DNA of 30,789 nt from assembly GCA_040379385.1 (NCBI GenBank), contig JBEILF010000012.1:1-30789 (forward strand), in the 5' to 3' direction. Shown here piece by piece: positions 22,996 through 30,789 of this stretch. The DNA comes from UKL13-2 sp040379385 (lineage in GTDB: Bacteria > Pseudomonadota > Gammaproteobacteria > Burkholderiales > Usitatibacteraceae). The position numbers and the translations under genes were made by a program. Under the pieces are notes generated by a model. The model was given only the letters and a program-made list of their open reading frames with translations, was not told where the DNA came from and did not search any database. Each line of letters opens with the position of its first letter. Position 1 is the stretch's first letter.

Positions 22996-23010
22996 TGGTG
23001 AAAAGTGGGA
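22996..23010 (+). promoter_or_regulatory. MraZ-type operator repeats
   Basis: TGGTG (22996–23000) and TGGGA (23006–23010) are separated by five bases, the 10-bp period of TGGG[N]-N5 repeats bound by MraZ upstream of its own gene in E. coli and other bacteria. Only two repeats are clear here. Confidence 0.55.
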
Positions 23011-23137
23011 ATAAAGGTATTTTTCCTGCTTTTTTCGGCCGTTTGGTGTGCGACTGGGGTCTGGCCAGGGTCTGGCGGTCGGTCGGAAGCAGGGTTCGCA
23101 CCCGTCGGCTTTGTGTTGTTTTCGAGGAATTGACGAC

Positions 23138-23581
23138 GTGTTTCAAGGTGCATCACAAATTAACCTAGATGCCAAGGGCCGCCTCGCAGTGCCGGTGAAG
23201 CATCGCGAGGCGCTGGCTGCACCGTCTGCTGGGCAATTGGTGATGACTGCTCATCCGCACAAGTGTGTATTGCTCTATCCGGAAGCCAATTGGGAGCCGA
23301 TTCGTCAACGTGTAATGACCTTTCCGTCGCTTGATGCAACCGCGTCCGTTTGGAAGCGCATGCTGATCGGTTTTGCAGAGAACACCACGCTCGATAACGC
23401 GGGGCGCATTCTGCTTTCGCCAGAGTTGCGCACGTTTGCCGGTATCGAAAAGCAAATCATGTTCGTTGGCCAAGGCACCCACTTTGAAGTCTGGTCGCTG
23501 ACCGCCTGGAACGAACAAATTGCCGCCCTCACCTCGGGCGCTGCCGGGCTACCGCCAGGCACCGAGAACTTCTCGCTCTAG
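23138..23581 (+). CDS. mraZ: Transcriptional regulator MraZ
   Basis: A 147-residue AbrB-fold DNA-binding protein, first gene of the division/cell-wall cluster, which represses its own promoter. The two family repeats are seen as D-A-K-G-R-L-A-V-P (11–19) and D-N-A-G-R-I-L-L-S (near 86–94). GTG at 23138 is chosen because translation then begins M-F-Q-G-A-S-Q-I-N-L-D, as in other MraZ, and a GAGGA ribosome site lies 9 nt upstream. An in-frame GTG at 23048 would add 30 unconserved residues. Confidence 0.95.
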   Translation: MFQGASQINLDAKGRLAVPVKHREALAAPSAGQLVMTAHPHKCVLLYPEANWEPIRQRVMTFPSLDATASVWKRMLIGFAENTTLDNAGRILLSPELRTFAGIEKQIMFVGQGTHFEVWSLTAWNEQIAALTSGAAGLPPGTENFSL

Positions 23582-23589
23582 AGGATCGA

Positions 23590-24522
23590 GTGAATGAAAG
23601 CCTCCACACCACCGTTCTCCTCGATGAAGCGGTGTCGGCCCTCCGTATTCGTGAAAACGGCACGTATGTCGATTGCACATTTGGCAGGGGCGGGCATTCG
23701 CGTCTCATCCTCAACACGCTGGGAGGAAAAGGCAGGCTGATTGCGATTGATCGTGACGTTGCCGCGATTGACGCGTCTGACATCAACGATTCAAGGTTTA
23801 CGTTGCACCACGCATCAATGAGTGAAATCTCGCAGGTGCTTGACGACTCAGGAGTTGAAAAAGTTGACGGTGTGTTAGCGGACTTAGGCGTGTCCTCACC
23901 GCAGCTCGATGATGGACAAAGGGGGTTCTCGTTTCGGTTTGATGCGCCGCTCGATATGCGGATGGATCAAACCCAAGGCGAGACGGTAGCAGATTGGTTG
24001 GCGAGAGCAAACGAACAAGAAATAGGGGAGGTCATCTGGCGTTATGGTGAAGAACGGTTTGCTAAGGCCATTGCAAGAAAGATTGTTGCGGCAAGGGGCC
24101 CCGGACGTCTACGGACGACGGGCGAGCTTGCCAAACTCGTGGGTGAAACCGTCCGCACACGCGAGCCGGGCTTCAACCCAGCGACCCGCACGTTTCAAGC
24201 TCTTCGGATTTTCATCAATCAAGAGCTTGAAGAAGTAGAGACGATGTTGCCACAAGCGGTGTCGCGCCTGACGGTTGGAGGTAGGTTGGTGGTAATCAGT
24301 TTTCATTCGTTGGAAGACCGGATCGTAAAGCGCTTCATGCAATCTGCATCGCGCAAGGATTCGCTCCCCTCGGATTTGCCGATTCGTGCCAACGAAATTA
24401 ATGAAGCGACCCTGTCGCCGGTGGGCCGCGCTGTGAAAGCCAGCGACGCTGAAGTAGCGATAAACCCGCGCGCACGCTCCGCAGTGATGCGTACCGCCGA
24501 ACGTACGGGGGTGTCGCAATAA
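23590..24522 (+). CDS. rsmH: 16S rRNA (cytosine(1402)-N(4))-methyltransferase
   Basis: A 310-residue SAM methyltransferase (MraW) that N4-methylates C1402 of 16S rRNA, the same nucleotide whose ribose is methylated by RsmI, encoded 5 kb upstream. Seen: H-T-T-V-L-L-D-E-A-V near the N-terminus, the SAM site D-C-T-F-G-R-G-G-H-S (28–37), D-G-V-L-A-D-L-G-V-S-S-P-Q-L-D and the F-Q-A-L-R-I-F-I-N-Q-E-L-E-E block. It starts with GTG 8 bp after mraZ and its stop overlaps the ftsL start by one base. Confidence 0.97.
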   Translation: MNESLHTTVLLDEAVSALRIRENGTYVDCTFGRGGHSRLILNTLGGKGRLIAIDRDVAAIDASDINDSRFTLHHASMSEISQVLDDSGVEKVDGVLADLGVSSPQLDDGQRGFSFRFDAPLDMRMDQTQGETVADWLARANEQEIGEVIWRYGEERFAKAIARKIVAARGPGRLRTTGELAKLVGETVRTREPGFNPATRTFQALRIFINQELEEVETMLPQAVSRLTVGGRLVVISFHSLEDRIVKRFMQSASRKDSLPSDLPIRANEINEATLSPVGRAVKASDAEVAINPRARSAVMRTAERTGVSQ

Positions 24523-24848
24523 TGCGGTTAAACCTTCTGCTGCTCGCCATTCTGGTGTTCTGCGCCCTCTCGGTGGTGACCTCGCAGCATCAGGCGCGTA
24601 AGGCTTTTATTGAGTTGCAGTCCGAAAAAGACCGCGAAGCAAAACTCGACCAGGAATGGCGCGAGCTACAAATCGAGAGTCAGACGCTCGGAACACACAA
24701 ACGCATTGAGCAAAAAGCTTCACGTGAATTGTCGATGACTTTGCCCGACCCGAAGCGGACAGTGATGGTCAATCTCGAGCGGTCGGCGGAGTCGTCCACG
24801 TCTTGGGCCGCACCACCTGCGTCTGCGCCAGCCGGGGCAGCGAAATGA
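24522..24848 (+). CDS. ftsL: Cell division protein FtsL
   Basis: A 108-residue bitopic membrane protein with a short N-terminal cytoplasmic end, one membrane helix (about 3–20) and a periplasmic coiled-coil region (23–70, rich in Glu, Lys and Gln: F-I-E-L-Q-S-E-K-D-R-E-A-K-L-D-Q-E-W). FtsL joins FtsB and FtsQ to activate the FtsWI septal synthase. Identity is supported mainly by position between rsmH and ftsI, size and topology, and the R-E-L-S-M motif. It overlaps both neighbours (TAATG and ATGA), so translation is coupled. The Pro/Ala tail is longer than in E. coli. Confidence 0.92.
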   Translation: MRLNLLLLAILVFCALSVVTSQHQARKAFIELQSEKDREAKLDQEWRELQIESQTLGTHKRIEQKASRELSMTLPDPKRTVMVNLERSAESSTSWAAPPASAPAGAAK

Positions 24849-26671
24849 ACTACACCAGTAAAAAAATTCAAGCACCCGAGCTGCGCTTGAAGCTCGAAGG
24901 CTGGCGTTCTCGTCTAGCCCTACTGGGTTGTCTGGCACTTTTTGCCCTTCTGTTTGGCCGCGCGTTTTATCTGCAAGGCCTGAATAATGATTTCTTGCAG
25001 GCAAAGGGTGAATCCCGCTTCGTTCGAGTAGTCGACATGCCGGCATCACGTGGCGCAGTGCTTGATCGCAATGGCAAGCCCCTCGCCATCTCGACACCAG
25101 TCGAGTCGATTTGGGCTAGCCCGGCGGACGTGGATTTGGACGAGAAGGCGATCACTAAACTCGCCGCAGCGCTTAATCTCGACAAAAAATTGGTTGCAGA
25201 CCGCTTCGCCGATAAAGACAAAAATTTTGTCTGGCTAAAACGTCAGCTTTCACCGGAACAAGCGGCGCGGGTGATGGCGTTAAAGACACCGGGCGTCTTC
25301 CAGCAACGTGAGTACCGCCGTTTTTATCCCGCCGGGGATGTGACCGCGCACGTGATCGGCTTCACAGGCATGGACGATCAAGGGCAAGAAGGAATTGAAC
25401 TCGCACAACAAGACGTGCTGGCGGGTGTTCCCGGCCAGCGTCGCGTGATCAAGGATCGTAAGGGGCGCATTGTCGAGGATTTGGAAAGCCTCAAGGTACC
25501 GCGGGATGGTAAGCCGCTAAAGCTCTCAATCGACGAACGATTCCAGTTTCTTGCGCACCGCGAGTTAAAGGCTGCTGTTGAAACCAACCGTGCCAAGGGG
25601 GGCGCGTTGGTGATGCTCGACGCGAAGACCGGAGAAGTGCTGGCGTTGGTTAATATGCCTGACTACAACCCGAACAACCGCGCCGCCTACAAACCGGCGC
25701 AAATGCGTAATCGTAGCGTTGCCGATACCTTCGAGCCAGGCTCCACCTTTAAGCCGTTTGCCGTTGCGGCTGCGCTGGAAGCCGGCATTGTGAAACCATC
25801 GACTGTGATCGTAACCGGCAGTAGTTTATCTGTCGGCGGTCACACGATTACCGATACGCATCCGCTACCGCAGATGACCGTGGCGGAAATCATCCAGAAG
25901 TCGTCAAACATTGGCACGGCCAAGATGGCGCTGCAGTTACCCTCTGAGACTCTATGGAGCCTCTACAGCGACCTGGGGTTTGGTAGCAGCCCACGCACTG
26001 GGTTTCCTGGCGAGGTCAGCGGTAAATTGCGCGCGGCTAAAACCTGGAAGCCAATAGAACAGGCGACCATGTCTTACGGCTACGGCTTGTCAGTTTCGGC
26101 GTTGCAAATAGCGCGGGCCTACACACTGTTTACCAACGATGGCGTGTTGTTACCGGTGACTTTCAGCAAGCGCGAGACGGACGTCATCGGCAAACAGGTG
26201 CTGTCGGCGGCGACGGCCAAAACGATGGCGGCGATGCTTGAGACGGTGACCCAGCAAGGTGGCACTGCGTCCAAGGGGCAGGTATCCGGTTACCGCGTTG
26301 CCGGCAAGACTGGCACTGCGCGCAAGTTGGTGAACGGACACTATTCGCAGTCATTGTATTTATCCTCATTTGTCGGTTATGGACCGGCGTCGAATCCTAG
26401 ATTCATCATGGCCGTCACCATCGACGAGCCTTCCGCTGGCAAGATTTATGGTGGTGAAGTGTCGGCACCAGTGTTCTCAAATGTGATGGCGCAGGCGCTA
26501 CGCATGGCAGGCGTACAGCCGGATGCACCGGCGTTGGTTGATGCCGGGCGTACGCCCGCCAACCCTGCCGGATCGGCTAGCGTGGTGGTTTCGCCGCAAC
26601 AGCCGCTAACGCCGCTGGTGACGCCTTTTTCGACAACGCAAGTTGCTGTGGCCCCGAAGGATCGCGGATGA
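24845..26671 (+). CDS. ftsI: Peptidoglycan D,D-transpeptidase FtsI (PBP3)
   Basis: A 608-residue class B penicillin-binding protein for septal peptidoglycan cross-linking. One membrane helix (about 23–43) anchors it; the pedestal domain follows with S-R-G-A-V-L-D-R-N-G (68–77), and the transpeptidase domain has the active-site S300-T-F-K303, S353-S-N355 and K488-T-G490 motifs. The start at 24845 overlaps ftsL by 4 bp; an in-frame start at 24803 would add residues inside ftsL. The last 45 residues are Pro/Val-rich. Confidence 0.97.
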   Translation: MNYTSKKIQAPELRLKLEGWRSRLALLGCLALFALLFGRAFYLQGLNNDFLQAKGESRFVRVVDMPASRGAVLDRNGKPLAISTPVESIWASPADVDLDEKAITKLAAALNLDKKLVADRFADKDKNFVWLKRQLSPEQAARVMALKTPGVFQQREYRRFYPAGDVTAHVIGFTGMDDQGQEGIELAQQDVLAGVPGQRRVIKDRKGRIVEDLESLKVPRDGKPLKLSIDERFQFLAHRELKAAVETNRAKGGALVMLDAKTGEVLALVNMPDYNPNNRAAYKPAQMRNRSVADTFEPGSTFKPFAVAAALEAGIVKPSTVIVTGSSLSVGGHTITDTHPLPQMTVAEIIQKSSNIGTAKMALQLPSETLWSLYSDLGFGSSPRTGFPGEVSGKLRAAKTWKPIEQATMSYGYGLSVSALQIARAYTLFTNDGVLLPVTFSKRETDVIGKQVLSAATAKTMAAMLETVTQQGGTASKGQVSGYRVAGKTGTARKLVNGHYSQSLYLSSFVGYGPASNPRFIMAVTIDEPSAGKIYGGEVSAPVFSNVMAQALRMAGVQPDAPALVDAGRTPANPAGSASVVVSPQQPLTPLVTPFSTTQVAVAPKDRG

Positions 26672-28209
26672 AGGCAACTGGTAGCCAGCCAATCCCCCTC
26701 AGCAATTTGCGTGATGTCATTCAGGCGATCAATCAATTGCCTGCAAGGTTAGAACACGCCACTGCTGCGTCGCGAGATGCGCGCTTCGGCAGTATTTTCT
26801 TAGCCTATCCTGGTGCGGTGTGTGATGGGCGAGCGTTTATTGACGACGCCATAACACGCGGCGCTTCAGCCGTTATGTATGAAGCGACCGGCGAGTTCCG
26901 CTGGAACGATGCCTGGCGAGTTCCTCATATCGCAGTGACAAATCTCAAACAATTTGCCAGTGCTGTTGGTGCCCACGTCTACAGCTATCCGTCAAACGAG
27001 CTGTGGATGGTGGGTGTGACCGGCACCAACGGCAAAACTTCTGTTTCACAATGGATTGCGCAGTCACTAGAAATGGCCGGTCGGCGCAGCGCGGTGTTGG
27101 GCACCATCGGCAACGGTCTGTTGGGCGCACTCACAACTGCGGACAACACAACACCGGACGCTGTCTTGCTACAGCGCTACCTGCGTGACTTCGTGACTTC
27201 CGGTGCGGCAACATGCGCGATGGAAGTTTCCAGTCATGGACTCGATCAGGGTCGTGTGTCGGATGTTAAATACGATGTCGCGGTGTTTACCAACCTGACG
27301 CGTGATCATCTCGACTACCACGGTACGATGGAAGCCTACGGTGAAGCCAAGGCGAAACTATTCGCGCTGCGCGGACTAAAGACTGCAGTGGTAAATGTGG
27401 ATGACCCATTTGGGCGCGAGCTCGCAGGTCGTTCGGAACGGCGTGGTGTCGATGTGATTCGGTATGCAACCAAGACCGGCAGCAAGTTCGCCAACTTGAT
27501 TGCACACGATATTGCCGTCACCTCCGCAGGGCTCAGTTTCACGGTGCAGAGTCTCGATGCAAACGGCCTGACGACAGATGAGGCGCAGGTTGAAACAGAC
27601 ATCCTTGGCGCATTTAACGCAAGCAACCTGCTGGCAGTGATTGGCTGTCTGAAGGCTAGTGGTGTTGCCATCGCAACTGCGGCGTCTATTGTTGGCCGCT
27701 TAGCGCCGGTGACTGGCCGCATGCAAAAAGTCCGCGCAGCGATAAACGCGGCAAACAAACCGCTGGTGGTTGTCGATTACGCCCACACGCCGGATGCGCT
27801 GGAAAAAGTGCTTTCCACCATCTCCGCGATCGTGCCAGACAAAGGCCGCTTGATTTGCGTGTTTGGTTGCGGCGGTGATCGCGATACCGGTAAACGGCCT
27901 CTTATGGGTGCTATCTCAGGGCGATATGCCGACTTTACAATCCTAACCTCCGACAACCCGCGAACAGAAGACCCGGTCAAGATACTTGCCGATATCGGGG
28001 CCGGCATCGGTGCGGCACCGCATCACACGGTCATTGATCGCCATCAGGCAATTTTTGAGGCGCTTGATCGGGCTGCGGCAAATGATGTGGTGGTTATCGC
28101 CGGCAAGGGGCACGAGGACTACCAAATCATCGGGGAGACTAAACGTCACTTCAGCGATGTTGAAGTCGCTCTCGAAGCGTTGAGTGTTTGGAAGGGGCGT
28201 GCTGAATGA
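26668..28209 (+). CDS. murE: UDP-MurNAc-L-Ala-D-Glu–meso-diaminopimelate ligase
   Basis: A 513-residue cytoplasmic Mur ligase adding the third residue of the stem peptide with ATP. The P-loop is G119-T-N-G-K-T-S125, the likely carbamylated lysine is K228 (Y-G-E-A-K), and D429-N-P-R432 is the specificity motif of meso-diaminopimelate enzymes. The T-G-R-M-Q block (349–353) and V-D-Y-A-H-T-P-D (369–376) are also typical. It overlaps ftsI and murF by 4 bp each (ATGA). Confidence 0.97.
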   Translation: MKATGSQPIPLSNLRDVIQAINQLPARLEHATAASRDARFGSIFLAYPGAVCDGRAFIDDAITRGASAVMYEATGEFRWNDAWRVPHIAVTNLKQFASAVGAHVYSYPSNELWMVGVTGTNGKTSVSQWIAQSLEMAGRRSAVLGTIGNGLLGALTTADNTTPDAVLLQRYLRDFVTSGAATCAMEVSSHGLDQGRVSDVKYDVAVFTNLTRDHLDYHGTMEAYGEAKAKLFALRGLKTAVVNVDDPFGRELAGRSERRGVDVIRYATKTGSKFANLIAHDIAVTSAGLSFTVQSLDANGLTTDEAQVETDILGAFNASNLLAVIGCLKASGVAIATAASIVGRLAPVTGRMQKVRAAINAANKPLVVVDYAHTPDALEKVLSTISAIVPDKGRLICVFGCGGDRDTGKRPLMGAISGRYADFTILTSDNPRTEDPVKILADIGAGIGAAPHHTVIDRHQAIFEALDRAAANDVVVIAGKGHEDYQIIGETKRHFSDVEVALEALSVWKGRAE

Positions 28210-29591
28210 CCGGCGCGACGATGACAATCGCAAATTGTGCACGCGCATTGGGTGCGCAGTTGCACGCCAAAAACAGCAACGCCATGTTCGCCGGTGTGTC
28301 GACCGATAGCCGCTCAATTGCGCCGAATGAGTTGTTTGTTGCGCTCAAGGGGCAGACCTTCGACGGTCACGAATATGTCGAACAAGTACGGCAGCGTGGC
28401 GCGGCGGCAGCATTGGTATCGCGCCTGATGCCAACTGACCTCCCACAAATTGTCGTTAGCGACACGATGCTGGGCTACGGTGCGCTGGCGCAGTACTGGC
28501 GCAGCCGTTTTACGCTACCCATCATCGCCCTGACCGGCAGCAACGGCAAGACAACTGTCAAAGAGATGCTACGGTCGGTTATGGCAAAACACGTGGGCGG
28601 TGCCGACGGGGTGCTGGCAACCGAAGGCAATCTAAACAACAACATCGGATTGCCGCACATGTTGTTGCGCTTGGATTACCATCATCGCGTCGCAGTGCTT
28701 GAGATGGGGATGAACCACCTCTTCGAAATTGACTATCTCACGCGCCTGGCTGTGCCCGACGTGGCGCTGGTCATTATGGCGGGAACTGCGCACATTGGTG
28801 AGCTCGGATCGCGGCAGGCAATTGCGCAGGCGAAGGGCGAAATCTACGCTGGACTGCGCGACGACGGCGTGGCCTGCATCAATATCGACGACCAATACGC
28901 CGACTACTGGCGACGCCTCGTCGGGAAAAACAGACGCATCGTGACCTTCGGGACGGCACCATCAGCCGAACTGCGCGGCGAACTCACACAATCCGGATTG
29001 AGGCTGCACACGGCAGTTGGGACCGCCGAAGTCGGCTTGCAGGTGATGGGTGAGCACAATCAACGCAATGCCATCGCGGCTGCCGTCGGTGCCTTTGCGC
29101 TGGGTGTTTCGCTGCCGACGATTGCCGCCGGGCTCGCAGAGTTTTCAGGGGTTGATGGCCGATTGCGGCGCTACGTTAACCCCAATTTTGCCACCATCAT
29201 CGATGACACTTATAACGCCAATCCGGATTCGATGCGTGCCGCCATCAATGTGCTGACGAAGCTGCCGGGCAAGCGATTGCTGGTGCTGGGCGATATGGCG
29301 GAGCTCGGAGAAGACGCGGCTGTGATGCATGCGGAAATCGGAAAGGAGGCAAAGATGGCACAAGTTGATGGACTGTTTGCGCTCGGCAAACTTGCGCGTG
29401 AGTACTGCTCAGGCTTTGGCGTGGGTGCGGTACATACGGCGAGCTTTGACGAACTAGTTGCCACCTTGAAGCCGACGCTCGACGCCAACACAACGGTACT
29501 CATCAAGGGCTCGCGCTTTATGCGAATGGAGCGTGTTGTTTATGCGCTAGTGGATTCTGCACAAATCAAGCCAGCGGAAGGAGTTCACTAA
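28206..29591 (+). CDS. murF: UDP-MurNAc-tripeptide–D-alanyl-D-alanine ligase
   Basis: A 461-residue Mur ligase that completes the UDP-MurNAc-pentapeptide by adding D-Ala-D-Ala. Seen: D34-S-R in the N-terminal uridine-binding domain, P-loop G111-S-N-G-K-T-T117, an E-G-N-L-N-N-N-I-G-L-P block, the M-G-E-H-N-Q-R-N-A motif in the middle and D-D-T-Y-N-A-N-P-D-S-M near 338. It overlaps murE by 4 bp, and its TAA stop shares a base with the ATG of the mraY N-terminal frame. Confidence 0.97.
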   Translation: MTGATMTIANCARALGAQLHAKNSNAMFAGVSTDSRSIAPNELFVALKGQTFDGHEYVEQVRQRGAAAALVSRLMPTDLPQIVVSDTMLGYGALAQYWRSRFTLPIIALTGSNGKTTVKEMLRSVMAKHVGGADGVLATEGNLNNNIGLPHMLLRLDYHHRVAVLEMGMNHLFEIDYLTRLAVPDVALVIMAGTAHIGELGSRQAIAQAKGEIYAGLRDDGVACINIDDQYADYWRRLVGKNRRIVTFGTAPSAELRGELTQSGLRLHTAVGTAEVGLQVMGEHNQRNAIAAAVGAFALGVSLPTIAAGLAEFSGVDGRLRRYVNPNFATIIDDTYNANPDSMRAAINVLTKLPGKRLLVLGDMAELGEDAAVMHAEIGKEAKMAQVDGLFALGKLAREYCSGFGVGAVHTASFDELVATLKPTLDANTTVLIKGSRFMRMERVVYALVDSAQIKPAEGVH

Positions 29592-30675
29592 TGTTGCTCG
29601 AACTCTTCGAGTGGTTGGGTAGAGACGTGCGGGCATTTAACGTATTCAGTTACATCACGCTGCGCACCGTGCTGGCATCAATGACCGCGCTGGTGATCTG
29701 TTTGTTATTGGTCCGTGGATGATCCGCAAATTGACGGCGCTGAAAATCGGCCAGTCGGTGCGTAGTGATGGTCCGCAAACGCACTTGGTAAAGGCGGGTA
29801 CACCCACTATGGGGGGTGCGCTGATTTTGACGGCGGTTGTCGTCACCACACTACTTTGGGGGGATCTGAGCAATCGGTACGTGTGGGCATGTCTCGTCAC
29901 CACCGTCGGCTTTGGTGCGATCGGTTGGATTGATGATTACCGCAAGGTCGTGCACAAGAATTCCAAAGGGCTCTCCGCCAAATCAAAATTCTTCTGGCAG
30001 ACCGTGATTGCCGCGACTGCATTGTCCTATCTTGCCTTCCGCGCCAACTTGCCGCAGCAGACCGATCTGATCGTGCCATTTTTCAAGACAGTGGCGATTC
30101 CACTCGGTGCCATCGGCTTCATCGTCTTGGGTTGGTTCATGGTGGTGGGCTTTTCCAACGCCGTGAATCTAACGGACGGCCTTGATGGCCTCGCCATCAT
30201 GCCCACTGTGATGGTTGCATCGGCGCTTGCCATCTTTGCCTACGTCGCCGGTAACAAAGTGTTTGCCACTTACCTCGGCGTGCCGCATATCGCGGGTGCG
30301 GGCGAACTCGCAATTTTTTGCGGCGCGATTGCCGGCGCAGGGCTTGCCTTTCTGTGGTTTAACGCCTACCCCGCCGAAGTGTTCATGGGCGACGTCGGTG
30401 CGCTGGCACTCGGTGGCGCGCTCGGATTGGTGGCGGTGATCTGCCGACAGGAAATCGTCCTGATCATCATGGGCGGCGTGTTTGTGGTGGAGACACTGTC
30501 GGTGATGATTCAGGTGGCGTCATTCAAGCTGACGGGCAAACGCGTATTCCGCATGGCACCGCTGCATCATCACTATGAACTAAAAGGCTGGAAAGAAAAC
30601 CAGGTCGTCGTGCGCTTTTGGATCATTACGATGATGCTGGTGTTGTTTGGATTGTCGACGCTGAAACTCAGATGA
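29591..30675 (+). CDS. mraY: Phospho-MurNAc-pentapeptide transferase (MraY), frameshifted near its N-terminus
   Basis: MraY transfers phospho-MurNAc-pentapeptide to undecaprenyl phosphate, giving lipid I at the inner membrane. The gene must start at ATG 29591 (overlapping the murF stop): this frame reads a perfect N-terminus with F-N-V-F-S-Y-I-T-L-R-T-V-L but hits TGA at 29720–29722. The following G-P-W-M-I-R-K-L … G-T-P-T-M-G-G sequence is in another frame, open from before 29719 to the stop at 30673. One base is missing near 29704–29712, for example in the TTATTGG run. All catalytic blocks are intact downstream: I-D-D-Y-R-K, N-L-T-D-G-L-D-G-L-A and the C-terminal H-H-H-Y-E-L-K-G-W. As the gene is essential, a sequence error is the simplest explanation. 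Confidence 0.9.
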
Positions 30676-30789
30676 AAGAAATATGGGCACACGACGTGAA
30701 GGTTTGGGCGACGCTAACTCGCGAAGCGATGTTAAGCCCGAAGAGCGGCGGAGACCAGAACCCGCACGTCGTGCGCTTTTGGATCATTA
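30606..30789 (+). repeat. 23-nt direct repeat, mraY 3' region and window end
   Basis: The 23 bases at 30606–30628 (inside mraY, encoding V-V-R-F-W-I-I) are repeated exactly at 30767–30789, the very last bases of the window, 161 bp further on. The intervening sequence is not repeated. Confidence 0.9.
30672..30789 (+). CDS. Start of an unidentified downstream frame (position of murD), partial
   Basis: ATG at 30672 overlaps the mraY stop (ATGA), as expected for the next gene of the cluster, and stays open to the window end: M-K-E-I-W-A-H-D-V-K-V-W-A-T. This is not recognisable as MurD, which should show an early G-x-G-x-S-G nucleotide motif. Its last residues V-V-R-F-W-I-I are encoded by a 23-nt duplicate of mraY sequence. 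Another frame from ATG 30689 (M-G-T-R-R-E-G-L-G-D) is also open. The tail may be an assembly artefact, so neither is claimed as a real gene. Confidence 0.25.
   Translation, partial: MKEIWAHDVKVWATLTREAMLSPKSGGDQNPHVVRFWII

Larger units (their letters stand above)
22674..23137. other. 464-bp AT-rich control region upstream of mraZ
   Basis: No gene is seen here. It holds a DnaA-box match (22883–22891), small palindromes (GTATAAAAATAC near 22792–22803, CTGATTTTTCAG near 22814–22825), a hairpin overlapping the mra promoter, MraZ-type repeats, and a tandem GGGTCTGGC pair (23057–23065, 23068–23076) in the mraZ leader. Confidence 0.6.

Noticed and set aside
29702..29709. Programmed -1 frameshift site in mraY
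   Set aside because: T-TTG-TTA does not allow good re-pairing of both tRNAs and no downstream stem is obvious; an error is simpler.
1..30789. CRISPR array, prophage, toxin–antitoxin or defence system
   Set aside because: No regularly spaced repeats, phage structural or integrase genes, or recognisable toxin pairs were seen; the only short repeats are the RAYT-type ones.
1..30789. tRNA genes
   Set aside because: No cloverleaf with the GGTTCGANTCC-type T-arm and acceptor pairing was noticed by eye; a covariance scan was not possible.

Overview
The window looks like a contig from a betaproteobacterium, probably of the order Burkholderiales, of moderately high GC. Four things point that way: the C-terminal tail of a Bug/TctC-type solute receptor at the left edge, a birA–SPOR pair, a split-type rfaE2 heptose adenylyltransferase, and the order rsmI … rnpB – mraZ – rsmH – ftsL – ftsI – murE – murF – mraY. 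MurE carries the DNPR signature of meso-diaminopimelate enzymes, as expected for a Gram-negative.

Layout. 1–560: receptor gene tail, a strong terminator, then a degenerate IS200/REP-associated (RAYT-type) element with three copies of a 19-bp repeat and only the first codons of the transposase. 562–3296: HAD phosphatase, birA and a SPOR-like membrane protein; the coaX gene often found between the last two is absent. 3523–7055 (minus strand): TetR regulator, diiron acyl-ACP-desaturase-like protein, rfaE2 and a GlcD-type FAD oxidase. 7203–14364 (plus strand, divergent from tetR): eight closely packed genes, COG2907 flavoprotein, DUF1365, cyclopropane synthase-like methyltransferase, chalcone-isomerase-like, GPH-type transporter, DUF3833 lipoprotein, SDR and an NTF2-like protein. 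14365–14824: a palindrome-rich non-coding island. 14825–17220 (minus): dolP, yraN, lpoA. 17236–20356 (plus): rsmI, pyrC, DUF3025, and the RNase P RNA. 20364–22673 (minus): a TSUP exporter and a secreted gluzincin metallopeptidase. 22674–30789 (plus): the mra promoter region and the division/cell-wall cluster, ending just after mraY.

The most interesting block is 5467–14364. The flavoprotein–DUF1365–methyltransferase core resembles proteobacterial operons for modified membrane fatty acids (branched or furan types), which in several lineages are run by the RpoE–ChrR singlet-oxygen response. Here no sigma/anti-sigma pair is present; a divergent TetR regulator with a clear inverted repeat between the -35 and -10 elements takes that place, and a diiron desaturase-like gene follows tetR. 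The methyltransferase has lost two of the five bicarbonate-coordinating residues of E. coli Cfa (C139 to Ala, H266 to Gln), which argues for a product other than a plain cyclopropane. The transporter, the chalcone-isomerase-fold protein and the lipoprotein could handle the lipid or its precursors; that part is inference.

The right end needs care. mraY is split by a one-base frameshift near 29704–29712, and the last 23 bases of the window repeat a stretch inside the 3' end of mraY, so part of this end may be a sequencing or assembly fault. The expected murD is not recognisable in the short tail.
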